Origin: Buxus sempervirens
Lineage: Eukaryota > Streptophyta > Magnoliopsida > Buxales > Buxaceae
NCBI GenBank assembly: GCA_947561395.2
Contig: OX387189.1
Coordinates: forward strand, 23,684,329 to 23,748,328
DNA: 64,000 nt
Reading direction: 5' to 3'
In this document: positions 35,275 to 47,789 of the stretch, piece by piece
Position numbering within the stretch: position 1 is the first letter of the stretch
Layout: each line of letters starts with the position of its first letter
Program-made: the position numbers and the translations under genes
The notes under the pieces: model-generated
The model's input: the letters and a program-made list of their open reading frames with translations, nothing else
Databases searched by the model: none
What the model was told of the DNA's origin: nothing

Positions 35275-37310
35275 CCATGCCAGTGATGATGACTCAAGGT
35301 GTTTCCCTTGACAAGAAAGTAGCAGCAATGGCTAAAGCCATTGAAGGACTCACCAAATTTGTTCAAGAAAAGGATACTAAGATTGCAACACTTATAAGCA
35401 GACTTGAAGCTGTTGGAGAGTCAAACCATGGGTCGACCAAGCTGCATAGGTTCACACCTTAACAAGCGTCCCATGATGTGCCAGAATCTTTAAATAAAGG
35501 AAAAGACCATACTGATGAAATCCCACTTTCTTTTGATGCCTCTATTTTGGCTAGTCAACTTAAAGAATTTATTGTAAGCGCCATTCAAGACAAGTTTAAG
35601 GGTGGATCTCATTCTTCATTTACCTACTCCAAGCCTTACAATCAAAGGATTAGTGATATGATGATCCCTGTTGGTTATCAACCACCAAAGTTCCAGCAAT
35701 TTGATGGAAAGAGCAATCCAAAACAATACATAGCCCACTTTGTCGAGACTTGCAATGATGCCAAAACTGATGGTGACCTTTTGGTAAAACAGTTTGTATG
35801 GTCATTGAAAAGGAATGTCTTTGACTGATACACAGACCTTGAGCCAGGCTCTATTGACAGTTGGGAGCAGATGGAAAAATAGTTCCTTAATTGCTTCTAC
35901 AGCATGAGGCGAACGGTTAGTATGATAGAGTTGACCAATGCTTGTCAATGGAAAGATGAACCAGTGATTGACTATATAATCTAGAGGAAAAATCTTAGCC
36001 TTCATTGCAAGGACAGGCTTTCCAAAGCTTTTGAAATAGAGATTTGCACTCAGGGCATGCATTGGGGGCTCCGTTATATTCTGCAAGGTATTAGAACAAG
36101 AACCTTTGAAGAATTGGCTATGCAAGCCCACGATATGGAGCTTAGTATACAAGCTAATTCAAGCCATGATATCCTTGTTTATGAACCACGGAGAAATAAA
36201 GACAAGCAAGAAAACAGTAAAGCGGGCAAACCACCTATTGAGTTCAGCAATGGGAAGGAATCAATGTCTGTGAATGTGGCTTCAGTGAAGATTTCTACTA
36301 AACCGAAGAAAATGATGAGAAAAGGCCCACGCCTATGCAAGATAGAGGGAGAAAGAAACCTTCTTTAAAAAAATTACAAGAGAAACAACACCCTTTTCCT
36401 GACTCAAATGTCTCTGAGATGTTTGAGCAGTTGTTAAAATTAAAGTTAATCAAACTACCAGCATCAAAACGCCCTGAAGAGGCTGATTGTGTAGACAATC
36501 CTAACTATTGCAAGTATCATTGAGTGATTAGCCACCCAATTGAGATATGTTTTATTCTAAAAGAAAAGATCTTGGATCTTGCTAGTCAAGGGAAAATTGT
36601 CCTTAACAATGAAGAAGAAATGACTATATCAAATCTTACCACAATGACATTTGGGTCTTTTGACCCTATCATCGTGCCAAGACAACAAACCTTACAAACT
36701 GGGGGCATGGCCTCAACTGGAGAAGATGAACCATGTTTTGATTATGGAGGCTGGACTTTAGTTACTCATCGAAAAAAAAACGAAGTTCACGTCTTCCACA
36801 GCCCCAAAATGCTCGTTAAAAGAAGACTCAAAAAAACAAAAAGATGACAAGCAAGGTGAAAAGAAATAAGGTAAGAAGGAAAGCAGTGGCAAAGGGTGTT
36901 TCACAAGTGCCAACTGAAGCTATAGAGCAAAAGGCTCGCATTCCAGTTACTTTGTTGGAATTCGTGCCAAGAAAATGTTTAGAAAACATCTCTGCCATAA
37001 TGAATGTTGTCTCATGTTATGAGATACATGATGAAGAACAATTGGTTGAAGATACCAAGGAATTCTCTAAACTATTAACAAGCATCAAGACGTTGGGAAC
37101 TCAACAAAGGATGGTGTTGTGGCGATATTAAAAGGCATCCCAACTTCATTTGCTATCTATGATGCTCTTTATTTTCCTACAAATATGAGAATGACTTTAG
37201 TTACTACACTTACAAGTCCAAGTGATTATTTAGCAAAAGTTCCTCAAGTAAAATCATGCTCTAAAAAGCATAAGAACACATGCACGACCTACATGTCAGC
37301 CATTAGCTTT
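35275..37310 (+). pseudogene. gag remainder of the old gypsy element
   Basis: The plus strand carries the rest of the gag region of a Ty3/gypsy polyprotein. Landmarks are PPKFQQFDGKSNPKQYIAHF, SIDSWEQMEK, RRTVSMIELTNACQWKDEPV, CTQGMHW and RTFEELAMQAHDMELSI, the widespread plant gypsy gag core, followed by a Lys-rich linker. The region is broken at several places. It continues the frame interrupted at 23515. Confidence 0.8.
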
Positions 37311-37718
37311 TCTGATGAAAACTTATCGCTGGCAGCTAAACCTCATAATCATCCTCTTTATGTCTCTGGATATATACACGAACAAAGGATCAAATAGGAT
37401 TCTCTTGGATTGTGGTTCAACTGTTAGCATCATGTCTATGGAAACAATGAAGCAATTAGGCATCTCAATAGATGAGTTGAGCCAGAGGCGACGTCCTATG
37501 ATTGAAGGGTTCAACCAAGGGGGACAAAGGCCATTGGCATGATCAGGCTAGAAGTGGTGATCAGTGAGTTAAAATCAATTGCTTTGTTTTATATCATTGA
37601 TTCCAAGACAACTTATAATATGTTATTAGGTAGGCCTTGGCTTCACGATCACGAAGTGGTCCCTTCTACTTTTCACCAATGTTGTAAGTTCTTTAGAGAC
37701 GAGGCTCTAAAGAAGACA
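37311..37718 (+). pseudogene. Aspartic protease region of the old gypsy element
   Basis: A retropepsin-like segment is recognisable: ILLDCGSTVSIMS (active-site DSG variant position), then FYIIDSKTTYNMLLGRPWLH, the flap-to-end signature of gypsy proteases, and VVPSTFHQCCKF. It is a broken fossil. The sequence is interrupted at 37719 by a solo LTR and resumes at 40804. Confidence 0.75.
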
Positions 37719-40700
37719 TGTAATATCTAGAATTTTTGAATATAATAATATAATTAAATAAATCTGAAAATATTTTGAACTAAAGATTTATTCTAAATAT
37801 TTGGAGGAATAATATTAATAGTCCAAAATTATAGATAATTAAATAAATGAATAGTAGTGATTTTGAACAATTGGAATTAAAATAGTGACTTTAATTAATT
37901 AGAAGAATAATGTTAATTTGGGAACTTAGGGAAGTAAAATAATAATTCAACTTCATATTAAAGAGATATAATAAAAAGATTAAATTTGAATTTAGAAGAA
38001 ATCTAATAGTTAAATAAGGTTTAACTAAAGAAAGGGTATTTTAGTAATTTTCTAATTAGGCAAATTAATTAATTATATAATGAAATAATTATTAGACTTT
38101 AAAATTTAATTGGACATGACTTGGGTTTAATTTGGATTTAAACAACATGATTTATGGCCAAATAGGTAAGGAAATGATCTATTTGTAATTATAATTAATT
38201 AGGGGCCTTAAATTTGGGAATAAAAGAGATTTTGGGGTGATTTAGTAATATTTAAAAATGTGGATTTAAATTAAAATGAAAATTGATTTAATTAGAAGTT
38301 TCTTTTGTATAGGATTTGAGCAATAAGGAGAGTTGAAATAGAAATAGGAAAGTGGATTAATTAGAGAGTTTCCAAATACAAGCAGGGCTCTTTGTTTGGG
38401 GATGTATAAAAAGAGAGATATAGAATCAAATTAGGGTTTTGTTGATCTCTACGGCTGGAAGAAGAAGAGAGGTAAAGCTCTGGACATGGAGAAGATGGAG
38501 GAAAAGATAGAGAAAATATAGTCTAGAGAGAGGGACAAAACATGATAAACTTTAAGGAAGAAGAAGCTATTGCAGAATCCTCCGATCAGTTGTCATCAAA
38601 ACGCGATTTAGCAATGATGGACCATTGGATTGAAATGTTCCTGACATGTAGATCTTCAATCTGAATAGTGGAGATGGTGTTTGGAGGTCTCTCAAGTGGT
38701 GCGAGATTCACAAAACTTGGCTGCATTAGGTTATTAAGGAAAGGTAGGATTTTGCGAAAAGAGGTAAGTAGCAACCCTTCCTTGGCAAAAGCTTGCATGG
38801 TTTCATGTTTAGTCGAGAAATAATGATATTCATGGCTTTATTGGATTGTTTTGAGTGTTGGTTTATGATCATTGTTGATTCTATGGTGGTTTAAAAAGCA
38901 TCCAAAGCCTATGGTTCTATGTTCTTGATTTTATTAATGTTAAAGAAGTATTTTGATTGATTTATTGTGTTAAGAATGATGGATTTCAAATTACAAGTGT
39001 TTTTGATTGATTTAGCATGACAAAAGAATTATTTTAGATGTATTAGAATCGATTCTAAATGACGGGAATAAGTTATATAAGACAGTTGAAAATTTGGAAA
39101 ATTGACAAAATTCTACATTTTTGCGAAATTACATGAGCGCTAGACACATCGCTTGAGCGCCCATGTTGAGCGCTGTTTTATCCAGTTTTGTTTCGGAGAC
39201 TGTTGGACAGACCACTTGAGTGATCTGTTGAGCGCCATTGAATAGGTTAAATTGTGAGACTGCTTGACACCAAGGGTTGAGTGCATACCCAGTTTTTTGA
39301 TTTTTGTGAAATTAATCTATATTTTGATTATACAATGATTTCTAGACGAATCCAACACATGTACAAATAAAATTTTGGTGTTTATGAGTTATTTTCAGTG
39401 GCTAAATAATAGCTCATGTTTTGGTTCCAAAAGGGAATTTGACTTCAGATTTGATTTGTTTGTGAATTGGTTGGTTTCAACACTTGTAAAAGTACGTTTT
39501 AAAGATGTTTAAAGCTCTGGAACAATAAAAAAATGTTTTCTATAGATTTGGGTAGATTAATCCTATTTCTTGGATTTGACAGTTTTAGTGAACATTAGCT
39601 TTCTTCATGAGGGAGATGTTTTCTACATATTAATCTTCTCCATGATAGAGTATATCTTTGCCATGACGGCAGTAACATGAATTTATCTCCATGAGGGAAT
39701 GATTTTGCCAAAAGGGCACTATTGACTTGATTTGACCATAAGGGTCATGTTTATTGATATTTGGCCATGAGGGCTATGAAATCTAATCATTTTGCCATGA
39801 GGGAATTACACCTATGTTGGTCATGAGGACCACCTGATTTGATTTTAATTGTATCTTAGCGGGCTTAGTTTGTTATGGATCCATAATTTAGCTAGTAGTA
39901 AAGTGTGTTTTATTTTTTTTGGATTAAGTCTAGTACCTTTATGCATTTCCTCCATGACGGAGAGGTCTTCCATGAGGGATGAGTTGTAACAATTTGCACT
40001 TTCACCATAAGGGTGAGGTCTACCATATTTCCACCACGAGGGTGATGTCTTACATTCCACTATGAGGGTGATGATACGGCTGCATATGTTACAGTTTGTT
40101 TTTAGACTGGATTTGGTGAGACTAGGTCTTGACCTTTCAAAGTGATCATATTTCACGAGTCCTGTGAGGTTACAACTGTTTTGTTTGGATTGATTCTCAT
40201 GATGAGATTGCTGTATGATTTGGATTTAATTTGTTTTGGAAAATATTCGTTAAATGATTGTTGTTTATGGATTGTGATTAGCCGAATTTATTGTTGAATT
40301 CTTAAACTCATGAAAAGTATTTTGATAGCAACACGTGGACTGTTTTTATTCATGCATGTTGCTCCTTACTGGGATTTTATATCCTCATGTTTTTAATGTT
40401 TTGTTTTCAGATATGCTTGGAAAGGACGAACAGTGGGGATTCTTGAGGGTATAGTTGATGATTTGGAATAATGCCCTGTAACTTGTGGAATTACTATTTT
40501 TGTATAATTGTTGGATATTTGTTTAGGTTGACTTTTAGTTCAAATTGAAGAATTGTCATTATGATAGTGAATTGAGATTTTTAGTTGCCTTTTCATATTC
40601 AGAATGATGTATACACAATTGAGAGTTATTTTGAAGTCTTCCGCTATTAGTGAACTTTTAGAAAGTTGTTTTAAATTTGGTGTACTTTGATATGCAATCA

Positions 40701-40798
40701 TTGATTAATCATGGTTTTTCATTTTGTTTTGGGCTATAAAGATAACACTTAGGGTTTGGATTATTCATTAGGAATATATCTGGATTCGAGGTGCTACA
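37719..40798 (+). mobile_element. Solo LTR, gypsy type (about 3.1 kb)
   Basis: It starts TGTAATATCTAG and ends TCGAGGTGCTACA. Flanks AGACA (37714-37718) and AGATA (40799-40803) form a TSD with one mismatch. The TATA box TATAAAAAG is at 38405. A donor GAG|GTAAGTAG at 38764 and an acceptor TTGTTTTCAG at 40410 predict a 1.65-kb leader intron. Inside it are a GAGCGC word cluster (39133-39235) and a run of CATGAGGG/CATGACGG words (39605-40075). It interrupts the protease region of the old gypsy element. Confidence 0.85.
38764..40410 (+). other. Predicted leader intron in the solo LTR
   Basis: Donor GAG|GTAAGTAG and acceptor TTTTGTTTTCAG lie 360 nt and about 2 kb after the TATA box. Counterparts occur at 42831-44802, 48075-49753, minus 47252-45605 and minus 21504-19635. 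Leader splicing in the LTR is an inference from these repeated motifs; it has not been shown here. Confidence 0.4.
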
Positions 40799-41493
40799 AG
40801 ATAGTAGCAGATTACAAACCATTCTCCGAAGCAGAGTTTTACTTTGCCGATGCAAAATTCTACTAAGAAACAGATACAATTAAAGAAGCTTAATCAACTT
40901 CTATTCCTTCAACAGGAAAGACAAAGCCTGAGGAATTGGTAGAATCACGAAAGTCAGTAGGGCTATCATTCGAAGTGAAGAACGGCACTAGCAGGAAATA
41001 AGCTAGTATAGGAGCAGAGAAAATTCCAACTGCGTTGGACAAAAGCAAACCGACTCCTATACTGCATTATGTTCCACTATCACAGCGAAAAGGTGGACAA
41101 TCCCCTTTCACAAATTATTAGAAAAGGGATTCTAATGCATTAGAGGATTTGACGTTTCCAGTTACCAAGCTGGATTCGTTAACCATCTCCAAGCCTCCCT
41201 TAACGGGTTTCGTCCAATCTTTGCAAGGTCTCATAGTTGAATTTAAATGGCCTTCAAAACGCAAAGAAAGATTTGACCCCAATGCTTACAGGCTTATTGC
41301 CAAAGCTAGGTATAATCAAATGAATTCTTCATTCAATAAGATTCCACAAGAGATCACTGGAAAAAAGGTGTATGGATTGACTAAAACACATAAGGAATTA
41401 AAAGAAAAGGGTTATGCAGTCAATATCCCAAAAGTCGTCATAGGCTATATTCCACTTGCACCAATACACATCTCCGCTAAGAAGGAAACTATA
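40799..41493 (+). pseudogene. Protease-pol linker of the old gypsy element
   Basis: Plus-strand frames continue the fossil after the solo LTR, with PFSEAEFYFADAKFY, a signature that follows the protease in this gypsy group, and later RLIAKARYNQMNSSFNKIP. It is broken in several places. The sequence is cut at 41494 before any reverse transcriptase. Confidence 0.65.
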
Positions 41494-41718
41494 TGTAACG
41501 ACCCGGAACTAGGTCAGCCCATCCAAGGCACTCACCTGTCCCCAGTCGTCACAGGTAGGTCTTTCGACCAAATTGAAATGCGGATAATTTAAAACTTTTT
41601 CCTAATACAATTGAAAGTGATAGAACAGTTTATGCATGTGCGTATCAAAAGTGTATATATGTATAAATAACAAGTCACGTGGTGGACTTACAAAGTGAAT
41701 CAGAAACAAAAGTTCAAC
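41494..41718 (-). mobile_element. LTR end fragment, reverse orientation
   Basis: It begins TGTAACGACCCGGAACTAGG, the antisense of a long-gypsy-LTR end (CGGGTCGTTACA), and continues about 225 bp to where the next LTR starts. Its other end was not found, so it is either truncated or interrupted by the following stack. Confidence 0.55.
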
Positions 41719-42252
41719 TGTAGAGCCCTGGATTTTCCTAATATAACATATATAAATAAATAAGTAAATAAATATTAGAAGAGACTTGGAAGTATAAATA
41801 AATTCAGAAAAAGGAAAATAGGAACCAAGTATAGGTATTTAAATTTATATTATAAGAGGGAATTAGTAGAACTATTATTTAGGATTTAAATCTGGAATTA
41901 TGACAAGAAATAATAAGGAGAATGAAATTTGGAGGATTTTGGAGAAATTCAATGATTAAGTGTGGAAATTAAAGAAAGGACATTTTGGTCATTTCTAATT
42001 AGTCAAATCCATGAAAAGAATAAAATAATTAATTATTAGGTTAGAAAACTTAATTAGACCATATTTGGGTTTATTTGGATTTAAATAATGAATTTAAGGT
42101 TTAAAAGAAGGAAAAAGGGCCTAATTATAATTATGATTATTTAGAAGCTTTAATTTTAGTAATATCGGAGAAAATCAAATGATTAGTTAATATTTAAAAT
42201 AGGGTTGATGAATAGCATGAAAATTAATTAAATTAGAAGTTTCTTATAAGTT

Positions 42253-45009
42253 TGTAAGACCCCAGTTTTGAGTAGAAAAAAAAATAATAATATAATAATA
42301 ATAAACAATATAAAATAGTAGATAAAATAAAATATATGCAAAAGTATGGACATATGGATTTATGGACAGGCTTAATCAAAATTTATTTATTGCTGGAGAT
42401 TTGTGGTCATTAGTTGTCAAAGAGAATAAGCTTAAGTGGATGCGGGAAAATGTAGGGTTTTCAGTGGGCGAGCATGCACAGGATCAAGGCTTTTAAAAGG
42501 TTGTCGTGCGGCAATACGTATGGGAGCGTGTGGAAGGTATATATACTAAAGGGGAAATTAGGTTTTTGTTTGGAATGCTCGCATCATATTTTTATAACTG
42601 AAGAGGTTTGGTGTTTTGCGGCTACTATGGCGATTAGGGTTTCTCTGGGAAGAGATGAGAACCGCGAGAGGTATGACCGGATTAGTGGAGCCGGAGATCC
42701 AGATTTCAGTGGGTTTTTCCTCTCGCGAATTGGGGATGGTTCGGCTACCTTCACATCCTCGCGCGCAGCCGGAAGTCATGCTCGGCCGGTTGTGGAATAA
42801 GCTTTTGTTTCTCGGATTAAGCGTATACTTGTGAGTAGCACTGTTTTATAACTGGGTTTTGTGTTTTGGGTTTTCTCGAGCTTATTCTGATGCATGTTTT
42901 GAATATTAAGTGAGAGTATGATGTTTTCTGTTTTTCTGGTTTTCGGAAAGTTGCATAAACAGAGTCTCCGGATTGAAGTTTTAATTGAAAATGAAAGTGT
43001 TTAGATTAATTTCAAATATGGTTGGGAAGTCTTTTGGGAGTATTAGGAGTGTACTGGAGTAGTTACAGACCTTCACAAACCGGCCAGTCATGTAGATCTC
43101 AAAATAACAGAGAAATGAAAACTACAGGGGGTATCCGCTCACCTCGCGCTCACCGGCGTTCACCTCGGAGGTAGGCGCCCTGTTAAAAATGTCCTACCGT
43201 GAATCTCGCGCCCACCTCGCGCTCATCTCGCGCGAAGTAGAAAATAAGGCGCCCATCTCGCGCGAATCTCGCGCTCACCTCACGCCCATCTCGCGCTCAT
43301 CTCGCGCTCACCTAGCGTCGGGTGAGCGGCAGGTCGATTTTGCCCGTTTTCTTCACCGCCGACCGGCGCTCACCTCGCGCCCACCTCGATAGGTGAGCGG
43401 CAGACCTATTTTTCTTACCGAAATGGAATTTCTGATTTGACCAAGAGTATTTGCACTTCTTAGGGGTTAAACCACTTCACTATTCAATTGGTTAGGAACC
43501 TGGGAAACCATTTTGCCTATGAAATTAATAGAGGAAAATTTTGTGAACATCTTATGAGTTTCAAGTTGGGTTTAGGTTACTTATGAGTATTGTGCCGGAC
43601 ACCGAACTAGTAAGAGTTACCAGTTACTTTTCCTTATTCTATACACTGCTTTGATTGAGAAGTTCTTGTATTTCTGGTTTCACTTGTTGGAAACTTTATA
43701 CGTATTGAATGGTTTTCTTTGGTATGAATGGATTGAGTTTTACTTTCATATGACTTGTGTTATGGAAATGAGAAAGTACCGAATGTACTTGAGGCACTGC
43801 TTGGTCCAGAGGGACAGGTGATGAATTGTGATGAGTAATTACATGATGTAGAAATGAATGGTTTGTTTTGATATTGAAATCGAGATTATACGATGTTTAC
43901 TGTTTTGGTCTAGCTTGTCCTGGATCCAGAGTCTAAGCTTAGTAATGTGATGTTATTGTTGGTTGTTGAAATTGCATGGCCTTGTGTGTTGCCACGACCG
44001 GTGTAGAGCAGCCAGAAACCCTGAGTAGGCTTGGTTGTCAATGCAGAAACCCGAGGAGTAGGCCTGCATTGGATGACGAAACCCTGAGTAGGCCGTCATT
44101 TCAGAGTATCCGAAACCCTGAGTAGGCCGGAACTGTGTACATGGAGGTGTGGAGTGTCTACTTGGCATGTTTAATTTATCAACTAAACGATAGTCATGAC
44201 ATTGACCAGTGTTGGTACTTGATTTGGTTTGACGTGATATGTTTTATTCGCTGGTTTGTTGGTATTTATGGTTCATGGAATATTGTTTACCGATTATTGG
44301 GTATTGTACCTCCCGCCGGTGTAGAGCAGCCAGAGACCCTGAGTAGGCTTGGTTGTCAATGCAGAAACCCGGGGAGTAGGCCTGCATTGGATGACGCAGT
44401 CATTTCAATATCCGAAACCCTGAGTAGGCCGGATATACATTTGGAGGCGTGGGCATGGTTATGAGAAGACTTGGTGTTATGTGACATTGGTATATCTGGA
44501 ATTATATCTTGAGATACAAAATTATGCTTATTTGCTATGTTGTTGCCAATTAATCATTATTTATCGATATCTTCGGGATTGGAAACGGATTGTTATTGCT
44601 TGATTTACCTGATGGTTTTCCGCACTGATATGAATTGGATTATTGAAGTTTAGTCGGATTATTCGGAATATGCGTATTATCCTCATTGTACATGGTTATA
44701 ATCGTGGCATGTTTTAGAACTGAAATAAATGTATTTGTGCATGCATGTGCTGCTCACTGGGATATTCGTATCTCATTCCGTATTGTTTTGTTTTGTTTTC
44801 AGCTGCTCCTGGAGAGGACGATACTTGCGGGTAGTTACTTGGTCATGTGAGTTTTATTTTAGTTTGGGGAATATTTTAGCGCACTCTGTTATATAGTTTT
44901 TGTTGTATTCATGTTTTTCCTTCACTCTGATATTGCGATCCTGAGTTTTATAATAACCTCTGGAGACGAGTTACGGGTTTTTCTTGTGACTCGGATCCGG
45001 GGCGTTACA
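42253..45009 (+). mobile_element. Solo LTR, gypsy type, TSD AAGTT
   Basis: It starts TGTAAGACCCC and ends CGGGGCGTTACA, with a perfect TSD AAGTT at 42248-42252 and 45010-45014. A TATA-like TATATATACT is at 42538, a donor CTT|GTGAGTAG at 42831 and an acceptor TTTGTTTTCAG at 44802 (intron about 1.97 kb). Inside are a dense CTCGCGC(T/C)CA(C/T) cluster (43138-43395) and GAAACCCTGAGTAGGC words (44015-44425), including a duplicated segment of about 100 bp. Confidence 0.9.
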
Positions 45010-45205
45010 AAGTTAGGTTTAAGAGAAAATAATTAGAATGAAAGATAAAATAGGAAAGCTTTTCAAATAGAATTAGGAATCCTATTTGAAAAGTTTCCTA
45101 AACCAATTAGGACTTGTATTTGGGTGAGCCTATAAAAGGAAGGCATTAGGGAAGATTTAGGGTTTCTATTAATTCAATCGTGAAGAGAAAAGAAGAGAGA
45201 AAATT

Positions 45206-47789
45206 TGTAGCACCCCGGATCCGAGTTGTTCATTAAAGATAACTCGTCTCATGGTCACACTATGCTTGAGCCCATAGCAAGCCAAAGCCATAATATTATA
45301 CCAATATCAAAGTGCAGAAACAAAAGGGAAATAAAACCAACTAAACTAAAACTTTATTACTTCATATATAAAATCTGATCAAGTCTTCAAATAGACTAAT
45401 AAAATTACTATTATAAAAATCGGAACACGAAGGTTCACTACATCACTCACTTTCATCTCTCCAAAACATAAGATAACTTCCTAAGAAATAAAAAATCCTA
45501 CATAAGACAATAGTAATCGTCTTCCACGTAGTCGTCAGATAGATACTGCTCACTAGTACCCTGTGGCTCTACCCCTGCAGAATCATCCTTTCCAAGATAG
45601 AAGTCTGAAAACTAATCAAAACAAAGAAAGAATGCGATATAAATCCCAACAAGTAACACATGCATGAATAAAGCAATTTATCATAAATTTTCAAGATAGC
45701 ATGTGTTTCAAATACATAACAGTGATGAATAATTCAGTTGCAATTCATTTCTAAAATCACCATCAAATACAGTTATAATCAACAAACCAAATCCTTACGA
45801 TGCTGTGACATCACAGGACTCATGAAAACAATACATCTTTGAAAAGCTAAATGCCTGAGTCAAGGGATTGCCACCTCACGGCTTAAGTGCGAAGCTGAGA
45901 TACACAGTCATCGACTAATTACGAATCACCCAACCGAGATACACGGAGGGCTAGCACGCACAATCTAATCGACTGCAACAACAAGGAATACCAGAGCAAG
46001 ATACATGATGGTAACCCAAAATAACCACATTGAGATACACGACGGGTGGGATTGCTGCAGCACGAGCAGATACAGGAAGGCCTCATCGAGATACACAACG
46101 GGAGCATAATGTGAAATAGGTTTAACCAAACAAATTAAAGAGAATACAATTCTCATTCCTAGCTAGACTATGGATCCATACCAAGCTATGCCCACTAGGC
46201 ACACAAAACAAAATTTAGAAATCATATAATCTTTGATACTCAAAACCAATTCACAATGTTCACAATTCATCTCAAATCATCCCTAAGATACATGGAGGAA
46301 AACAAGCTCAAACTCAAGCTACATGAGTGAGAAATAACCATCCCAAGGTACACAAAGGAAATTACAAGTAATTCTGTCAAAACAACTCTGAAAACATCTT
46401 TAGATAGTTCAAATACAACTGTAGGAATCGATAAAATCACAATAAGTTGAAAAGAAGAGAGTTTGGAATGATAAACTCAAAGAAAAGCTGTTTCAGTAGC
46501 ATGTACCCAAAATCTTTATAAAAATTCAATTTAATCAACGACCAGTGCAAACAATCTCAAAACCGTTAAATATTATTGGTACATAAGTTGGAATTCAATA
46601 AAAACATTTTTATAGTGAAAAACTAGGCAATTTGGGAAATATTAGAAAATCTGACCTAGGCGCTCGTTCAAGCGTCCACTTAAAATAAGTTTGAAAGGTT
46701 TTTCAAGGTTGGGTCACTCAAGTAGGCGCTCGAGCGACCACTCGGGTGTTGGGTTTACTTGAAATTGACCACTCTCGGGTTTTTAAAATTAAAAAAAAGC
46801 ACAGGCGGGGTGCCTCCAACGGCACTTGAGCGCTATCAAGCTCCCGGCATTCCCACTCGACGCCTATCAGGGCGCTCAAGCGGTAATGCAGGCGACTGCA
46901 ACTCGAAAATCTGGGTTTTTCCGAACTTTGCGAAATTTCTTTCTAAAATCAAAACACACCAAACCAGCGCTTCAAAACACTTCAAAATCATTCTAAATCA
47001 ACCTCTAGACATGTTAGGTTAATTTAAACCAAACAAAACTTCAAATATAAATCAAATCGAATCAAAACTCATCGAATAACCATACTTTCGACAGTTTTAG
47101 TGAAATCTGTAACTTCAATGTAAACTCACGAAAAACAGGTATTTAACAACATGGTTTGCTTCAAAAATCATCTCTTAATAAATATTTAAATCAACCATAA
47201 CAAATAAACAGCAACCATGTAACGATTAAACAAAAATGGAGGTGTTACTTGCCTTTATCACTAGAATCCAACTCTAAACTAGCAATCCAGCAACTCTACT
47301 TCTTCTCCTTTACTTCTGGGTGTGTTTTCTCCTTCTCAAAACCTCAAGCACACGTCCAGCAATGTTCCTTCAATAGCACACGTCCTAACAAAAGATTAAA
47401 CCTATTATTCTCTTAAAAGTTGCTTTTTATACTTAGGATTCTGTTTTTACCCTAATAAGGAGTTTCCATACTCTTAACACAATTGCTAAGAGCTCATGGA
47501 CGTCCAAGCATGTCCATATAGGTAATTTACTAGTGTTTAATTGAAACAAGATAGCCTACTTTGCCTATCTATCATACTCATGCACCTTCATCAATCAAAA
47601 TTCTAATAAAAGCACAATTATGTACTTACCTGATGGTTTATCTCTTTTCTTCTATTCCTTAGAAATCTTTAGGCTTGATCTTCATCTTCCCTTCCTATTT
47701 ATGTCAATAAAATACTAATCAATCACTTAATCCAATATTTGCCTCAATAATTAATTAAGTTATTTAAAAGGGAAAATCGAGGGATTACA
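45206..47789 (-). mobile_element. Solo LTR, gypsy type, reverse orientation, TSD AAATT
   Basis: On the plus strand it starts TGTAGCACCCCGGATCCGAG and ends GAGGGATTACA, with a perfect TSD AAATT at 45201-45205 and 47790-47794. It belongs to the same family as the LTR it sits in (shared CTGCAGCA and GATACAC words), but in antisense. The minus-strand TATA is at 47424-47431, a GC-type donor AAG|GCAAGTAA at 47252 and an acceptor TTAGTTTTCAG at 45605. A GGCGCTCGAGCG word cluster lies at 46660-46895. Confidence 0.9.

Larger units (their letters stand above)
19081..41493 (+). mobile_element. Old broken Ty3/gypsy element, heavily interrupted
   Basis: A plus-strand gypsy fossil: 5' LTR (19081-22972, about 830 bp of its own), primer-binding region (TTTTGGCATACCCGATGGGAC at about 22976), gag from about 23231, protease near 37385-37718, then a linker region to 41493. 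Three later insertions split it: a solo LTR at 19352-22408, a young gag-only Tat-like element at 23516-35274 and a solo LTR at 37719-40798. The reading frames are broken in several places (roughly five to ten). No reverse transcriptase, integrase or 3' LTR was seen. At 41494 it is cut by another LTR. It is clearly older than the elements inside it. Confidence 0.8.
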